64,000 bases of DNA from Anthonomus grandis grandis. Its lineage: Eukaryota > Arthropoda > Insecta > Coleoptera > Curculionidae. The notes beneath the pieces are model-generated. The model saw nothing but the letters and a program-made list of their open reading frames with translations. It did no database searches and was not told the origin of the DNA. Positions 46,180-57,189 of this stretch are shown here, piece after piece; the stretch's first letter is position 1, and every line of letters begins with the position of its first letter. Both the position numbers and the translations under genes were made by a program. The DNA lies in NCBI RefSeq assembly GCF_022605725.1, contig NC_065546.1:42280227-42344226 (forward strand), written 5' to 3'.

Positions 46180-46540
46180 CTAAATTAAAACATACGTGCC
46201 AGAGATTAGAATTGTTGAAATGGGTTAATGAAAACCAAACGATAGAGTTTCAATAACCTTTTTTTTTAATTTCAAAAGTTTAAATGAGGATCATGATTTT
46301 TGTGGTATTAGAATTCCTAAGATACAAGTTTATGAGAACAGTGAAACACATATGTATTTTAAAGTGCATGCATCTATCCCTCTAAGTTAATTGAAAATTC
46401 GTAAATTTTAACGAGAACAAGAAAAATATCAGAACTAGTGCAACTATCTTAAATTCTTAACTAAATGTAGCTTTTTATTTGGTTTTTATAAACATGCATT
46501 GTAAACAACCTCCCAAACACTTTAACTTTAATTATTTTGT
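46180..46540. other. AT-rich stretch, nothing recognised
   Basis: Between the (CTA)n tail and the right arm of the inverted-repeat pair. Noncoding. Confidence 0.4.
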
Positions 46541-46544
46541 TTCC

Positions 46545-46680
46545 CTACGATTGGCACCACTGAAATTTGTCAGAGTGACCAACATCGAAAAAACACAATC
46601 ACGGAAAATGGCGGTCACCTAGTAGTGGTCATTTATTTTTCAAAGGATTGGCAGTCCAGGTAGATTTATTAAGTTCGTGA
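46545..46680 (-). repeat. Right arm of the long inverted-repeat pair
   Basis: Inverted partner of 42886-43020. Together they bracket 3.8 kb containing a long-TIR element (43241-44977) and a non-LTR fragment (45035-46175). Confidence 0.6.
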
Positions 46681-46923
46681 ATAGAACACTAAAACGTCGA
46701 TGAATGTTGCACCCTCTGAATGTCGAGGAGTAGTACTAACAGGAAACGAAAATATATTTGTGACGTCATAATGGCGGGAGATTTGACTATGGCGCCAAAT
46801 TTGAATTTCGCTCTATTATACCGTGCGCTTAAAATTAGTGGGAAATGTGTGGTTTTTTCGGAAACTACAATAGGCAGCTACAAAAAACTGTCAAATTGGA
46901 CTTTTTTTTATTTCTATGTTATA

Positions 46924-48228
46924 AAGGGTGTTTTTTTAGAGGCGGAGAATTTTAAATTGAAATTAAACACAAAATATTTTATTGATATGAACGAATTTAC
47001 TTTTATATTAAAGAATTTTTTTTGGCACTAATATTTAAAAGTGATTTCGGGCTTATGACCCCCACGGCTGGCGCGTACGTGGCGTAATCTAGAGGTCCAA
47101 TTTTCACACATTCTTTCCAGTACTGCAGGCTGTATTTCGGCAATCACGCGTCGTATGTTGGCTTCCAAGTGCTCAAGTGTTTCGGGTTTATCAGCGTAGA
47201 CATGCGACTTAACATAGCCCCAAAGAAAATAATCTAATGGCGTCAAGTCGCACGAACGAGCTGGCCAGTTTACAGGTTCATTCCTTGAAATTATTCGTTG
47301 CTCAAATGTCTATTGCAGTAAATGAATTGTTTGGCGCGCTGTATGGCACGTGGCACCATCCTGCTGAAACCAAATTTCTGCAACGCCTGCAACGGCTTCC
47401 AAATGAGGCACAAAAAAGTTGCTTCTCATGTTTCTGTATCGCTCACCGTTTACTGTAACGTTCTGACCATCAGCATTTCTGAAGACCTAAGGACCAATGA
47501 TTCCACCGGCCCATAAAGTCCACCAAATGGTTAGTTTTTCTGGATGTAACGGTTTTTCGCCAATATCTCGTGGATTCTCATCCCCCCAAATTCGGCAATT
47601 CTGCTTGTTTACATAGCCATTTAACCAAAAGTGTGCTTCATCACTGAACAAAATTTTCATATGAAATCGTGGATCAACAGCAATCTTTCCTTCCGTCCAT
47701 TCAGCTAATGTACGGCGCAAAAGATGATCGTGGGGTTTCAACTCCTGGACAATTTGAATTTTATATACTCGCAATCCGAGATCTTTGCGCAAAATTTTCC
47801 ATAAAGTGGATGGACATAAGTTCACTTGTTGAGAACGACGACGAATTGACAACTTTGGATCATTATCAACACTATGCTGCATAACAGCTATCGCTTGTTG
47901 CGTGCGCACTGTACGGCGTCTTACGGGATGCGTATTGTGGACTAGAGTAAAAGTATTGCGAAAACAATCAACAGTTTCTCGAATTAATCTCTCTGAAGGA
48001 CGATTATGAGCACCATAAAACTCACGTAATGCCCGATGTGTTTCTCGAATAGATCCATGTCTTTCAAAATAAATTTGAACAATTTGGAAACGTTGCTGTG
48101 GCGTGACTCTGTTCATGATGAATTGCCAAACCAAACTAATCTAAAAATAACCCAGAACTGTCAGGTCGGCTGTCATAAAAAACAGTGTTGCGAAATGAAA
48201 GTTCTCCGCCTCTAAAAAAAACACCCTT
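46924..48228 (-). mobile_element. Complete mariner-like element, copy 1
   Basis: A 1305-bp element with TIRs starting AAGGGTGTTTTTTTAGAGGC (left 46924; right end 48228 inverted, with one extra T in the T-run) and TA on both sides (46922-46923, 48229-48230). The inverted match runs through 'aggcggagaa'. One minus-strand transposase gene fills it. A sister element is at 49720-51009 with the same first 14 terminal bases and about 60-70 percent similar protein by eye. Confidence 0.85.
47028..48116 (-). pseudogene. Mariner-like transposase (DD41D spacing), two premature stops
   Basis: Start chosen at MNRVTPQQRFQIVQIYFERH (ATG at 48114-48116), shared with the sister copy. One continuous frame of about 363 codons with stops at 47487-47489 and near 47300. 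Domains: HTH region with RPSERLIRETVDCFRNTFTL, the linker RRRTVRTQQAIAVMQHSVDN, LCPSTLWKILRKDLGL, first catalytic Asp in ILFSDEAHFWLNGYVNKQNC, second in EIWFQQDGATCHTA, third in RSCDLTPLDYFLWGYVKSHV, C-terminus RASRGGHKPEITFKY. In the sister copy the second and third acidic residues are separated by 41 positions by my count, the DD41D pattern. Confidence 0.85.
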
Positions 48229-48239
48229 TACAAAGTCCT

Positions 48240-48495
48240 CCGTTTATCACTTTTACTTTCTGCGTACTACAATCTCTGAAAGACCCATACATTTCCTACT
48301 AGACACATAGGTCTGGTTTTTAGAAATTAAACAAAAAATATTCACCAAATATATTACTATATTTAGACTCCAAGATTTGTATCCAAAATATCCAAAAAGC
48401 TCATGCATTGAAATTGCTAAAATTGTAGACATTAATAAAATGCGAGAAGCTCTATTTATCTACGTATACACAGTCACTCTTGCAAGTTACTACTA
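48240..48495. other. Unassigned AT-rich stretch
   Basis: No supported feature between the mariner element and the MITE candidate. Confidence 0.35.
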
Positions 48496-48912
48496 ATGAC
48501 GATTTTGACTGGGCTGCACGGTTTCTATTCGAATGGTTTCGGGGCGACCAACTGCTCGTATACAGAGTTGCATTTGCACGGTGCTGGAGCGAGCTCGAAG
48601 GGAATTCGAAAAACCAAACCTCGTTCAATTCGCTCCAATCAAGTACCAATCTGAGAGCTGTTCGGCTGTGTGGATTTGATGTTAGGTTTCACAGAACCGA
48701 CCCTATGAGACAGTTCCAAAATAAATGCACTGAGTGCTAGTTTACGAATTTGCTCTGATGCAGTCAAACAAAAACCAATCCGCACCAGGTCAGTGTAAAG
48801 CGAGTCGAACACGCACCAACACTGCGCTTTCTTGGTTTCTACTAGTCGAAATTGTAATTCTGTTCGAGTTCGCATTGAGTGCGGCTTAGTGCAGCCAGTC
48901 GAAAACGTCATA
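48492..48912. mobile_element. MITE-like unit with short inverted ends
   Basis: About 420 bp, GC-richer than its surroundings, with imperfect inverted ends: left ATGACGATTTTGACTGGGCT, right (reverse complement) ATGACGTTTTCGACTGGCTG, then both GCAC. Interior words such as 'gagctcgaa' and 'gttcgagttcgc' also recur in opposite orientation. No clear TSD, and the reading frames across it on both strands are not convincing genes. Confidence 0.4.
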
Positions 48913-49719
48913 AAATTGCTCTTCTCTCAGGTTTGGCGTCGGATTTAGAATAAGTTTTGATATTATGGCTGTCAAAAATTGTATATAGAAACAAGATGAA
49001 TTCTGCTGCGTATTATAGCTTTACTGACTAATTTATTTTGGACTTCAATATCTAGAAATAGAAAGCATGTTTTAAAGTATTAATTTTCAAATCATTTAAA
49101 AAACAATAAAACCTTACCCCATTTTGGCATATTGTCCGCCTAGTATGGTATTATGATATGAAAAAAGACTATTTTATCAATAAAATATGAGATTATTTTA
49201 TTGATTTCAAATATATATATCATAGAAATTATCATTGGCCACACATTACTAAGTTAAGTATAATATTTTTTGACTATGAAAAAACTATATTATTAATTAA
49301 AGAGCTTAGTTCAACCCAAGCAGTTTATCATTAAATTAAGCTTAAGCTTACACTCTTGTGGGGTCACTGGTTATGAAGAGCCTTCTAACTTACCCTGTGT
49401 TAAGCCTGGGAGGTAAACCAAAGGTATGGCTTCTGGTTTAAGACCCCTCCTTGAAGTGGGCTTGAATGAATGTTGAGTAAAATATTTTTTTACTCAACAT
49501 TCAATTTGAACAATTTGAACATACATAGAATTGTTTATTACTGAGATTTGTGCCTTTTGCTGTCCACAAACACAACAGCTTCTTCTTAGAATCCATTTCT
49601 CACTTTTGTTGTTTACATTTGCACTTATCACTTTTATAAAAAGTTTATTGCAATAACTATTTATGGAAAGACAATGTCGCCAATGCCCTATATTTAATAC
49701 AAAATTTTTACTGTTTATA

Positions 49720-51009
49720 AAGGGTGTTTTTTTGAGAGGTATACAAATTTGAAGTGAAATAAAACTATAAAAAAAAAATATTGACATGGTATTGGTTTTA
49801 TTTAAAAGATATTGTAATGCCATTAGTGCTTAAAAATGGTTTCGGGCATATGAGCGCCACGGCTGGTTCGAATGTAGCGTAATCGGGAAGTCCAATTTTC
49901 GACACTTTTTCAAGCATCTGGGGCCGTTTCTCGGCAATAACGCGGCGAATGTTTGCTTCCAAGTGATCCAACGTCTGTGGTTTATCTTTGAAGACATGTG
50001 ACTTCACATATCCCCAAAGAAAGTAATCCAGGGGTGTGAGATCAAACGATCGTGGAGGCCAGTTCACAGGTCCATTGCGTGAAATTATACGATCATGGAA
50101 TGTTTCCCGCAATAAATTGATAGTGTCAAGCGCTGTGTGGCATGTTGCACCATCTTGTTGAAACCAAAGCTCTGCCACATCAACTGAGGAACAAAAAAGT
50201 CGGCAATCATGGCTCTATAACATTCTCCATTGACTGTAACATTCTGGTCGTTATCATCTTTAAAAAAATATGGGCCAATGATTCCTCCTGACCATAAAGG
50301 GCACCAAAAACTGTGACTTTTAATGGATGTAAGGGCGTCTCAACAAAAGCTTCTGGATTTTATCCACTTTAAATTCGGCAATTTTGCTTATTGACGAAGT
50401 CGTTCAACCAAAAATGAGCCTCATCGCTGAACAAAATTTTGGATTGAAAAAATGGGTCAAGCTGAATACTGTTTTCCGCCCATTCACCGAACGTACGGCG
50501 CGCATAATGGTCACGCGGTTTCAGTTCTTGCACAAGTTGGATCTTGTAAGCTCGCAAGCCAAGATCTTGCCGCAAAATCTTCCACAAAGTGGATGGGCAC
50601 AGCCTCAATTGTTGTGCACGATGGCGAATCGACTCATTCGGGTCCTCTTCAACACTATGCTCCACAGCAGCAATAACTTCTTCTGTGCGCACTGTATGGC
50701 GTCTTTGTGGATGCGTATTATCAACTAGAGTATGCGTAGTACGAAAACGATCCATAGTTTTTCGAATAACTTGCTCGGATGGCCGATTATGTCGACCGTA
50801 AAATGGACGCAGCGCACGGTAAGTTTCGCGAATTGAACTATGATTTTCAAAATATATTTGCACAATTTGAAAGCGTTGTTCTGGAGTAAGTCTATTCATT
50901 GTGAAATGGCAAACTGTACTGACCACGAATACATCACCAACTGTCAAATTGACAATCACCAGAAACAGTTTTGACAACTTAAAATCCAAATCTGTAAAAA
51001 AACACCCTT
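49720..51009 (-). mobile_element. Complete mariner-like element, copy 2
   Basis: A 1290-bp element with inverted ends AAGGGTGTTTTTTT (49720; inverted at 51009) flanked by TA (49718-49719, 51010-51011). At the matching place in copy 1 of the P-like relic (about 33880-33910) there is uninterrupted sequence with a single TA. Related to the 46924-48228 element but clearly diverged, so not a recent duplicate of it. Confidence 0.85.
49798..50899 (-). pseudogene. Mariner-like transposase (DD41D spacing), frameshifted
   Basis: Start at MNRLTPEQRFQIVQIYFENH (ATG at 50897-50899). Intact through LCPSTLWKILRQDLGLRAYK, first catalytic Asp in ILFSDEAHFWLNDFVNKQNC to a stop at 50369-50371. A shifted section follows (PLHPLKVTVFGALYGQEE-like), then from 50178 MAELWFQQDGATCHTALDTI (second Asp) and NWPPRSFDLTPLDYFLWGYV (third). 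Counting the 41 residues between those Asp gives DD41D. A further shift near the end replaces the RASRGG-type C-terminus. Dead. Confidence 0.85.
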
Positions 51010-51350
51010 TATTTATCAGTTCGTTTACAACAATATAGTTCATTGCTTTTTTAGAAATTTCCTGTATCACAGGTATCAAAGCTAAATAAATACTAATCAC
51101 AGCGGACACACAAGACACTGAACTAAGAATAGATCAATTTTTTCAAGATTTTCGGAAATTTTATTAATAAACGTTAGTTTTTCGGCAGTAAAAAGAAAGC
51201 GTGTTCACGTGTGCAGGCTAAAGAACTATGAAAAATGGCCGCATTTTATTTGACATAATTTGATGCTTGACAGTCCGTGCCCCTTCGGTAAAAGCGGTAG
51301 TTTAAGTAATTTTGCATTCTTAGCGCCATCTAAATTTCGCGGAGTAGAAG

Positions 51351-51384
51351 CTTAGAACATTGAAAGGCCTTTCAATCTTCTAAG
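51351..51384. mobile_element. 34-bp palindromic micro-insertion, copy A, with 8-bp TSD
   Basis: Two 17-bp arms with no spacer: CTTAGAACATTGAAAGG then its complement with one mismatch. Flanked by AGTAGAAG (51343-51350) and AGGAGAAG (51385-51392). The sister sequence at 33534-33541 has a single CTTCTACT (AGTAGAAG on the other strand) and no palindrome, so this is an insertion with target duplication. A second copy is at 63133-63166. It is too small to encode anything; it looks like two TIRs joined end to end. Confidence 0.75.
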
Positions 51385-51436
51385 AGGAGAAGCTTTTTAG
51401 TGTTCGGTAAATCGCTCAAGCTTTCACGGCCCTGCA

Positions 51437-51470
51437 GAACACAAATATAGAGAAATGCGTGTTACCTAAA
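51437..51470 (+). repeat. Start of the dispersed 'aaatatagagaaatg' repeat
   Basis: 'aacacaaatatagagaaatg' then 'cgtgttacct' matches 28650-28680 and 37186-37212. Only the first 30-40 bp match. Confidence 0.5.
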
Positions 51471-52390
51471 GAACAGACATAAAATCCGTTGACAGCTCTA
51501 TTGTTGAGAAAGATGATCTTGGGTGGCGTGTTGCGGGAAATTTCAACCAGATCTATCGCCCGATATTTGACTCAGAAGTCATTCGCAGGATTATAGAAGT
51601 TGATGCGGTAACTGAAGAATTATGAGAAATATATTTCAATAGGATTTTATTTTAATATAAAATTAATAATACGTTTATCCGTTTAAGAATACCTACATTT
51701 TATTAAAATTGGTAATCTTGAACTAATTTAGGAGATTTAAGTCTGCATTTTAAAGATATTTAGATATAAATACTTACCAATAATTATAAATTAACACCAT
51801 AGGTATGGGAGCAAATTTTAAATAAAAAACAAGACCAATTTGTCGTTTAAATATTTTATTTTAAGATGAATTAAAACAAATTTAAAAAAAGGGATTCAAA
51901 ACGCATAAAAATAGTTACAATATATTCTAAATTAAATACTGTAGACTGTAATGGTTTTAGTAAGACCTTTTATGTATAAAAATGGAATTGTTGCAGGTAT
52001 ACATCATATTTTTTCAGAAAAAATTACCCGTTTTTTTTATTTCTATAAGTATTAATAACATTATAGGAAATATGTAACAAACAGAACACCTAAATAAAAA
52101 ATATGATTCTAATAAGATTTTACTTCGGATTTTTCCATTATGTAATAAAAAAATTAACATATATTACGGAAGCAAATAAAAACAATACATAAATTCTAAT
52201 GAAAAACTTAACTTAATCCCTGACATAATATAGCAATGTACACAATGATATAAAAACCATAATAATATATATTTTTTTAAATAAATATGGTACATTAATC
52301 ATAGATGGTTGTGCATTTCATGCTAATGGATTGTAAATCTTTTAAACAAGATAATATAAGTTTTTTTAAGCGTTTATTAATGTTCTTTGT
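51470..52390. other. AT-rich stretch, nothing firm
   Basis: No recognised feature. By position it is the 3' flank of the minus-strand P-like relic at 52390-53350. A plus-strand peptide near 51510-51600 could not be assigned. Confidence 0.4.
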
Positions 52391-53350
52391 AAAAACAAAA
52401 GAAACAGGACTTTTATAAGGTTTTCCTAAGGCCCCTTACCAGAAAAACCAAAGCATGATTTGCCTGATTAGGGGTCCTGCCAAGTTCACCCAAATCCTCA
52501 AAACCAGAGATTCTTTGCTTATATTTTTCATAAAATTCTTATATAGATCGAATTTTTCATTCTTCAACATCTTAACCACTCACGGTGGAAAGTAAGAATT
52601 GAAGAGTACGAGGTGAAGGTAATTGGAAAAAATGTCTTAATATAAATATAAGTACTTGTACAGTCTGAGACTATATTTAAAAATGGTGAGGGAGAAAGCT
52701 TTATGCTTACTAGACCATCTAAAAGCAGCAGGAGGACTCATTAAGGTTGTTCTCGATGAACTGGAACCTACCATTATACAGAAGTTTGAGAGATGTTTGG
52801 TGACTTAAAACTTGTAAGATTTGCAACCATGATTTCAACCAAACCAACCGCTTTTCGTTCTTACTTCTTGAATACATCTTTAAAACACACTTTGGGACTG
52901 GGTTGGAAATAGGTTTTTTGTGCATTAGGGGTCTTTGAGTAATTATGTTTTGTTATTGGAGGAAATTCGATAAATGGTGATATTCTTCTTCCAATATTTT
53001 TGTAAGGATGGATTCTACAGAAATTTAAAAAAATTATGATTTCTGTGACAGTCTGGGCCATTACTAATATACAATTTAGTGCATAAAGGATATTTGTATG
53101 AATATTTTAACCTAGATAAAGACAAGCGATTTAAATTCCCAACATTTTGATCGGTGGAGGTCTGAGAATTAGAATTGAATTGTGAAAATTGAGAACTGTG
53201 ACATAGATACCTCCGAAATAGGATTGAATCTGCAATTATACCTTGGAAAGATAATACATCCAAAATACACCTCAACCTTATTAGAAAATACTTAGGTATG
53301 TCATAATTAAAAAATTTACCTGTCTTCTGCTCTGTGTAGTTGGGCAATGT
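52390..53350 (-). pseudogene. P/THAP9-like transposase relic, copy 2
   Basis: Minus strand. 52719-52925 gives SLKLLYNGRFQFIENNLNES, clearly related to the SLYNYGRFQFIEDNLNEVTK segment of the 30-kb relic. Further on are KHKAFSLTIFKYSLRLYKYL, HFFQLPSPRTLQFLLS, YEKYKQRISGFEDLGELGRT and PNQANHALVFLVRGLRKTL (about 52420-52515). GFEDLGELGRT...ANHALVFLVRGL is a hallmark of P/THAP9 transposases. The part above 52930 is less certain. It is broken by stops and frame changes and ends before the CDQG region. Confidence 0.75.
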
Positions 53351-55020
53351 TTGAATTGCAAGCTTGTAAAATAATTAATCAATCTATGACACCGGACAAT
53401 CACAAAAAAACTACAAAAAGCTATAAACTTAGTTAAAAACTTTAAATTAGAAGAAATTTATGAGGCTTGGTTTGTTTTCCACCTAAAGAAAACATAAAAA
53501 AAAACAATCGAGTGGTATTTGACCAGTTTCGATAGTTAAAATATCATCAACGTCATTATTGTCATATTTGATGTACGCCAAAAATTAGCTAATAAGAATC
53601 AGTGGACCTTCTTGGGTGGCAGACTAATCCGCCTGGTCATTTTCAACTTTCATAACCATGGTTTTTGGACGGTCGTTTTTAACAACATTCCATAACCTCT
53701 AATAGTCGATTTTGCAAACGTCAAACGGGAGCTGTCACGTCAACGTTTCTTGAATATAGCTAAATGTCAATTAAATAGGTTTTTATGTCATAGCGCGAAA
53801 TTTGAATTTTCAATGCAGCAATCGGGGAAAAAATTTTCCCACAACACACTGTATAAAATTAAGTGGAGCCAAAAAAAAATTGTACTAAAGAGAGATGTCA
53901 ATATATTCATGAACTATTTAAATTTACTCCCTTAAGGGCCTGTTAATACTGCAACAATAAAATCGATTCGGGCGCACTTAAGATTAACGTCGCAAGAAAA
54001 CATGATTATTGAACCCCGACGTCGTTTCGTGGTTATATACGAACGATATTTTCGAACAATCGGTAGATGGCCTTACTCTTACTTTACAAAGTGTGTTGTA
54101 TATGTGCTGGTATATAAACTGCGACCTTGTCCCAGTTACATTTCAAACTTCGACGTCGGCCTGGGATTTCCCCATATTTGCCGCAGCACGGGGTGGTGGC
54201 TCTTGGCAAACAAAGTTTTTCGTTAACTGACAGGTGTTAAAAAGAAGAAGAAGACGAATTAATTACTAGGCACTAGAAAATTGACAGTTGTAAACTCATT
54301 GGATATACATAATGTGACTTGTTACATGCTTTGAAAATGCGGAACGACTTATAAAATATAAAAAAAATTTATGTTGATTAAGCGAGTAAACCGCAAACAA
54401 GCGCGACTGATATCATGGTCTTTATATAGAAACGTTCAGTCAGCGGCACATGATCGCGCGGTGAAATACGCTGATGTTACATTAGTCAACATTACGTCAA
54501 GTTACTTATGCTTCATATGTAGGAAATTTGCGTTTTTATAAATGCTCCTTTAAGACGTTTTAAGGCGACTTAAAAAAGTTCAATGGTTTTTTCTATTTTA
54601 GGGCAATCATGGTTGTAGTTAACATGGAGAAAAGAAAACTCAAAGTCAGTGTCGCATAAATGCGGCGTCTATTCGTTTCGCCTTATGACATCAACAGACT
54701 TAAATTAAAACTAGGTAGCTATGGTTAAACACACCCAAAAAAAAACACCTATGGAAACATATAGTTAAAATAAAAATATTATCTACAAAGGACTTGCGTT
54801 TCTCTTAGGTCATTCCTTCAACCCCCCCAGAGTCAATTTTTTTAAATGGGAATCGACCCCTATTCTCATTTTAAAAAATTAAGTATACTTTGAATTAAAG
54901 GTAATTTTATTATCTACATAGTCCGAACATTATAAATTTGTTATCAAGAAATATGAATAAATGTAGAGAAAAAATAAACCTTATTTTAAATGAAAAAATA
55001 AAAGTATCAAACATCTATTT
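53350..55020. other. Unassigned stretch
   Basis: Noncoding, mixed composition. Small reading frames near 53750-53935 and 54002-54230 have no recognisable motifs. No element ends were found. 'gtgacttgttacatgctttg' and neighbouring words are unique in the window. Confidence 0.4.
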
Positions 55021-55022
55021 TA

Positions 55023-56012
55023 TTAAATCTTAAAAGTGATCTTGACGTTGACCTCTTTACAAAAATACAATTGTTGTTCAAAACTGCGCACATTAGCCAA
55101 CATTTCGGGCGTTATTAAGTGACATTCGATAACAGTTCTATTCCGAAGATCTTCAAGAGAATCTGGTTTTTTGGCAAAAACTTTGGTTTTTGGATGACCC
55201 CATAAAAAAAATTCCAAAGAGGAAAGATCGGCAAATCCATCGTCCAGGAAATATGTCATTCAAAAAGTGACGAACCGCAGCAGCTTGATGTGGTGGTGTC
55301 CCTTCTTATTGATTCAGTATATTTTCCAGAAGGTTATCATCTTGTTCAAGTAACTCAGTTATTCTGGGATTGATGGCGTCCTGCAGGACTTTTAAGTAAT
55401 TTGCAGCATCAAAATTTCTATTAATAAAAAAAGGCCCAACAATATAATATTCTGTGTTTCCCGAAATAAATGAGGATTAGTTTCGCTCCAGTATCGACAG
55501 TTGTATCTATTGACTTCGCCTTGTAAATAAAAGGAGCATTCGTCCAAAAAATAGACATTGAGACATTGCATATTTACCTATCACTTACAAAATAGTAACA
55601 AATACTCACAAAATTGTACACGACGAACAAAATCATCTTCATTTAGCTCATCTACTAGTTTGATTTTGTAGGCATGATATTTATGTAATTTTAAAATTTT
55701 GTGAATGGTGCTTTTAGACACGCCAAATTTGGTAGCAATTTTTCCAGCAGATCTATTAGTTTCTATCTCAACGTGACTCAACACTGCAATTTTTACCACT
55801 TTATTTCTCATTGGATGCTGAACTTTATTTTTCTGTTTTGTACTGACCCTGTTTTTTAAAAGTTTCTTGTGAAATCTCTTATATAAGAATGATTTACCTT
55901 TTTATCCGGATGATAACCATTAAAAGCACGTTTTGCTACTCTGGCAGACTTATTTTGTTGATAATAAAGAGTAACCAACTCGATTCTTTCTTGCAGCCTA
56001 TAAACCATTATT
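55023..56012 (-). pseudogene. Mariner/Tc1-like transposase relic
   Basis: Minus strand, nearly full-length but in several frames: MVYRLQERIELVTLYYQQNK and SARVAKRAFNGYHPDKKVNH (HTH region, 55880-56012), NEMRNKVVKIAVLSHVEIET, IATKFGVSKSTIHKILKLHK, YHAYKIKLVDELNEDDFVRR, a shifted first catalytic region near 55530, INPRITELLEQDDNLLEN, TPPHQAAAVRHFLNDIFPGR (second region), SSLEFFLWGHPKTKVF (third region, catalytic Asp lost) and a C-terminus to 55023. It belongs to the same broad subgroup as the 26.3-kb relic. Confidence 0.8.
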
Positions 56013-56265
56013 AACAATACTATCAATATCACCAGGACTAGATTAAACAAATACTTCCTGCTAGTATTGTTATTGCTCCCTTCAACAAAAAACCGATACT
56101 AAAATAAAAATAACTAAACCAACAAAAGCGTCGAAATATGCAGGTATTTACTGGACGGTAAAATGTATATTTTTCTTAGAATTGTTTCTTTATTTATACA
56201 CCATGTTTCTGTAGTTTTATTTTATTAATATTTATTCTTTTACTGTAGGTTTAATTTATAACTTA

Positions 56266-57120
56266 ATAGTAGTAGTAGTAAGCGTTTATTTGGAAAAATA
56301 CCATTAATATAAACTTTGATAACAAGAAAAATCTTAAGGCTAAAAAAATTTTAAGGTACAAATCATTTACAAAAAAATACTTAAAGGTTACTACTCAAAA
56401 TCAATTTTAATTTTAATATTGTAATATAATAAGGCCTTGATGAATTATTCTACAGTATGGATTTTAGAGAATTTCAATTTTTAATCGTAACAATTTTTAG
56501 TTTAATCTAATAGGTAAAAAAAAATCTAACGCAACAAAGCCTACACACAGGAACTATAGAATTTTAATCATCATACCACCATCAAAAGTCCATACAGATC
56601 TACATATATGGTAACTGAGGTAATAACTATAATTGCAAATCCAATAAATGTTTTTTAAAAATCGTTTCTCTCTAATAATTGGTCCAGAGGATACACAAAA
56701 AAGGTTAACGAGTGAGGCAGTCAGAAAGTTAAAACGTTTTAAAGAAGTTGTGAAAAAGGTGTTACTGATGGCATGAAGGTGCTGAATTTAATAGTGGTAA
56801 ATATGAGAGAAATAGTTGATCTTTAGAAGTATGGCTATTATGAGCAAGTTTGTACAAATCTGTTTTACTTGCGCATTTTTAGTATCCACACAATTAGGAA
56901 CGAATGTGCAATTCCTCGAGTGCTGGCTGGTAAGATTGGTGGCCTTACCTGAGGCTCGATTGATACAAATAAACATGAGGTTATAATAGAAATAGATCCT
57001 CTGTGTAATTTGTTGAGATGCTTACTGTTTGGCGACAGTGGAGCATCTGGGGTGGCTTTTACGATTTTAGGTGACACTAGCCATCAAACAAAGAGAAATC
57101 CTATTGCCCTATATCTAAAT
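56266..57120 (-). repeat. Probable 3' end of a minus-strand non-LTR element
   Basis: A (TAG)n run at 56267-56280 is, on the minus strand, the (CTA)n tail preceded by 'aaataaacg', just as in the 45035-46175 element. The upstream 850 bp have a minus-strand frame (VKATPDAPLSPNSKHLNKLH near 57020-57070) that I cannot assign. Only the tail is firm. Confidence 0.45.
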
Positions 57121-57189
57121 ATTGGAATGTAACAGTGTGTTAATTGATGTAGAATGAGATACTGCAAGGGGACCGAGGTTCCCCGGTAA

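Larger units (their letters stand above)
49190..51434 (-). mobile_element. P-like element relic with THAP fragment, copy 2, hosting two insertions
   Basis: Inverted sister of 33491-34480. Read on the minus strand it begins CAGGGCCGTGAAAGCTTGAG (51434 downward) and runs to about 49190. It encodes MDSKKKLLCLW..NLSNKQFYVCSN (about 49510-49600), the THAP-type start with an internal deletion. Compared with copy 1 it contains two extra segments, a mariner at 49720-51009 and a 34-bp palindrome at 51351-51384, each absent from copy 1 at the matching position. Confidence 0.6.

Noticed and set aside
48452..48911. Reading frames on both strands around 48.5-48.9 kb
   Set aside because: They sit within a unit with inverted ends and have no recognisable domain; a MITE explains the sequence better.
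56788..57077. Minus-strand frames upstream of the (TAG)n tract
   Set aside because: Could be retroelement coding, but no reverse transcriptase or endonuclease motif is visible, so no protein call was made.
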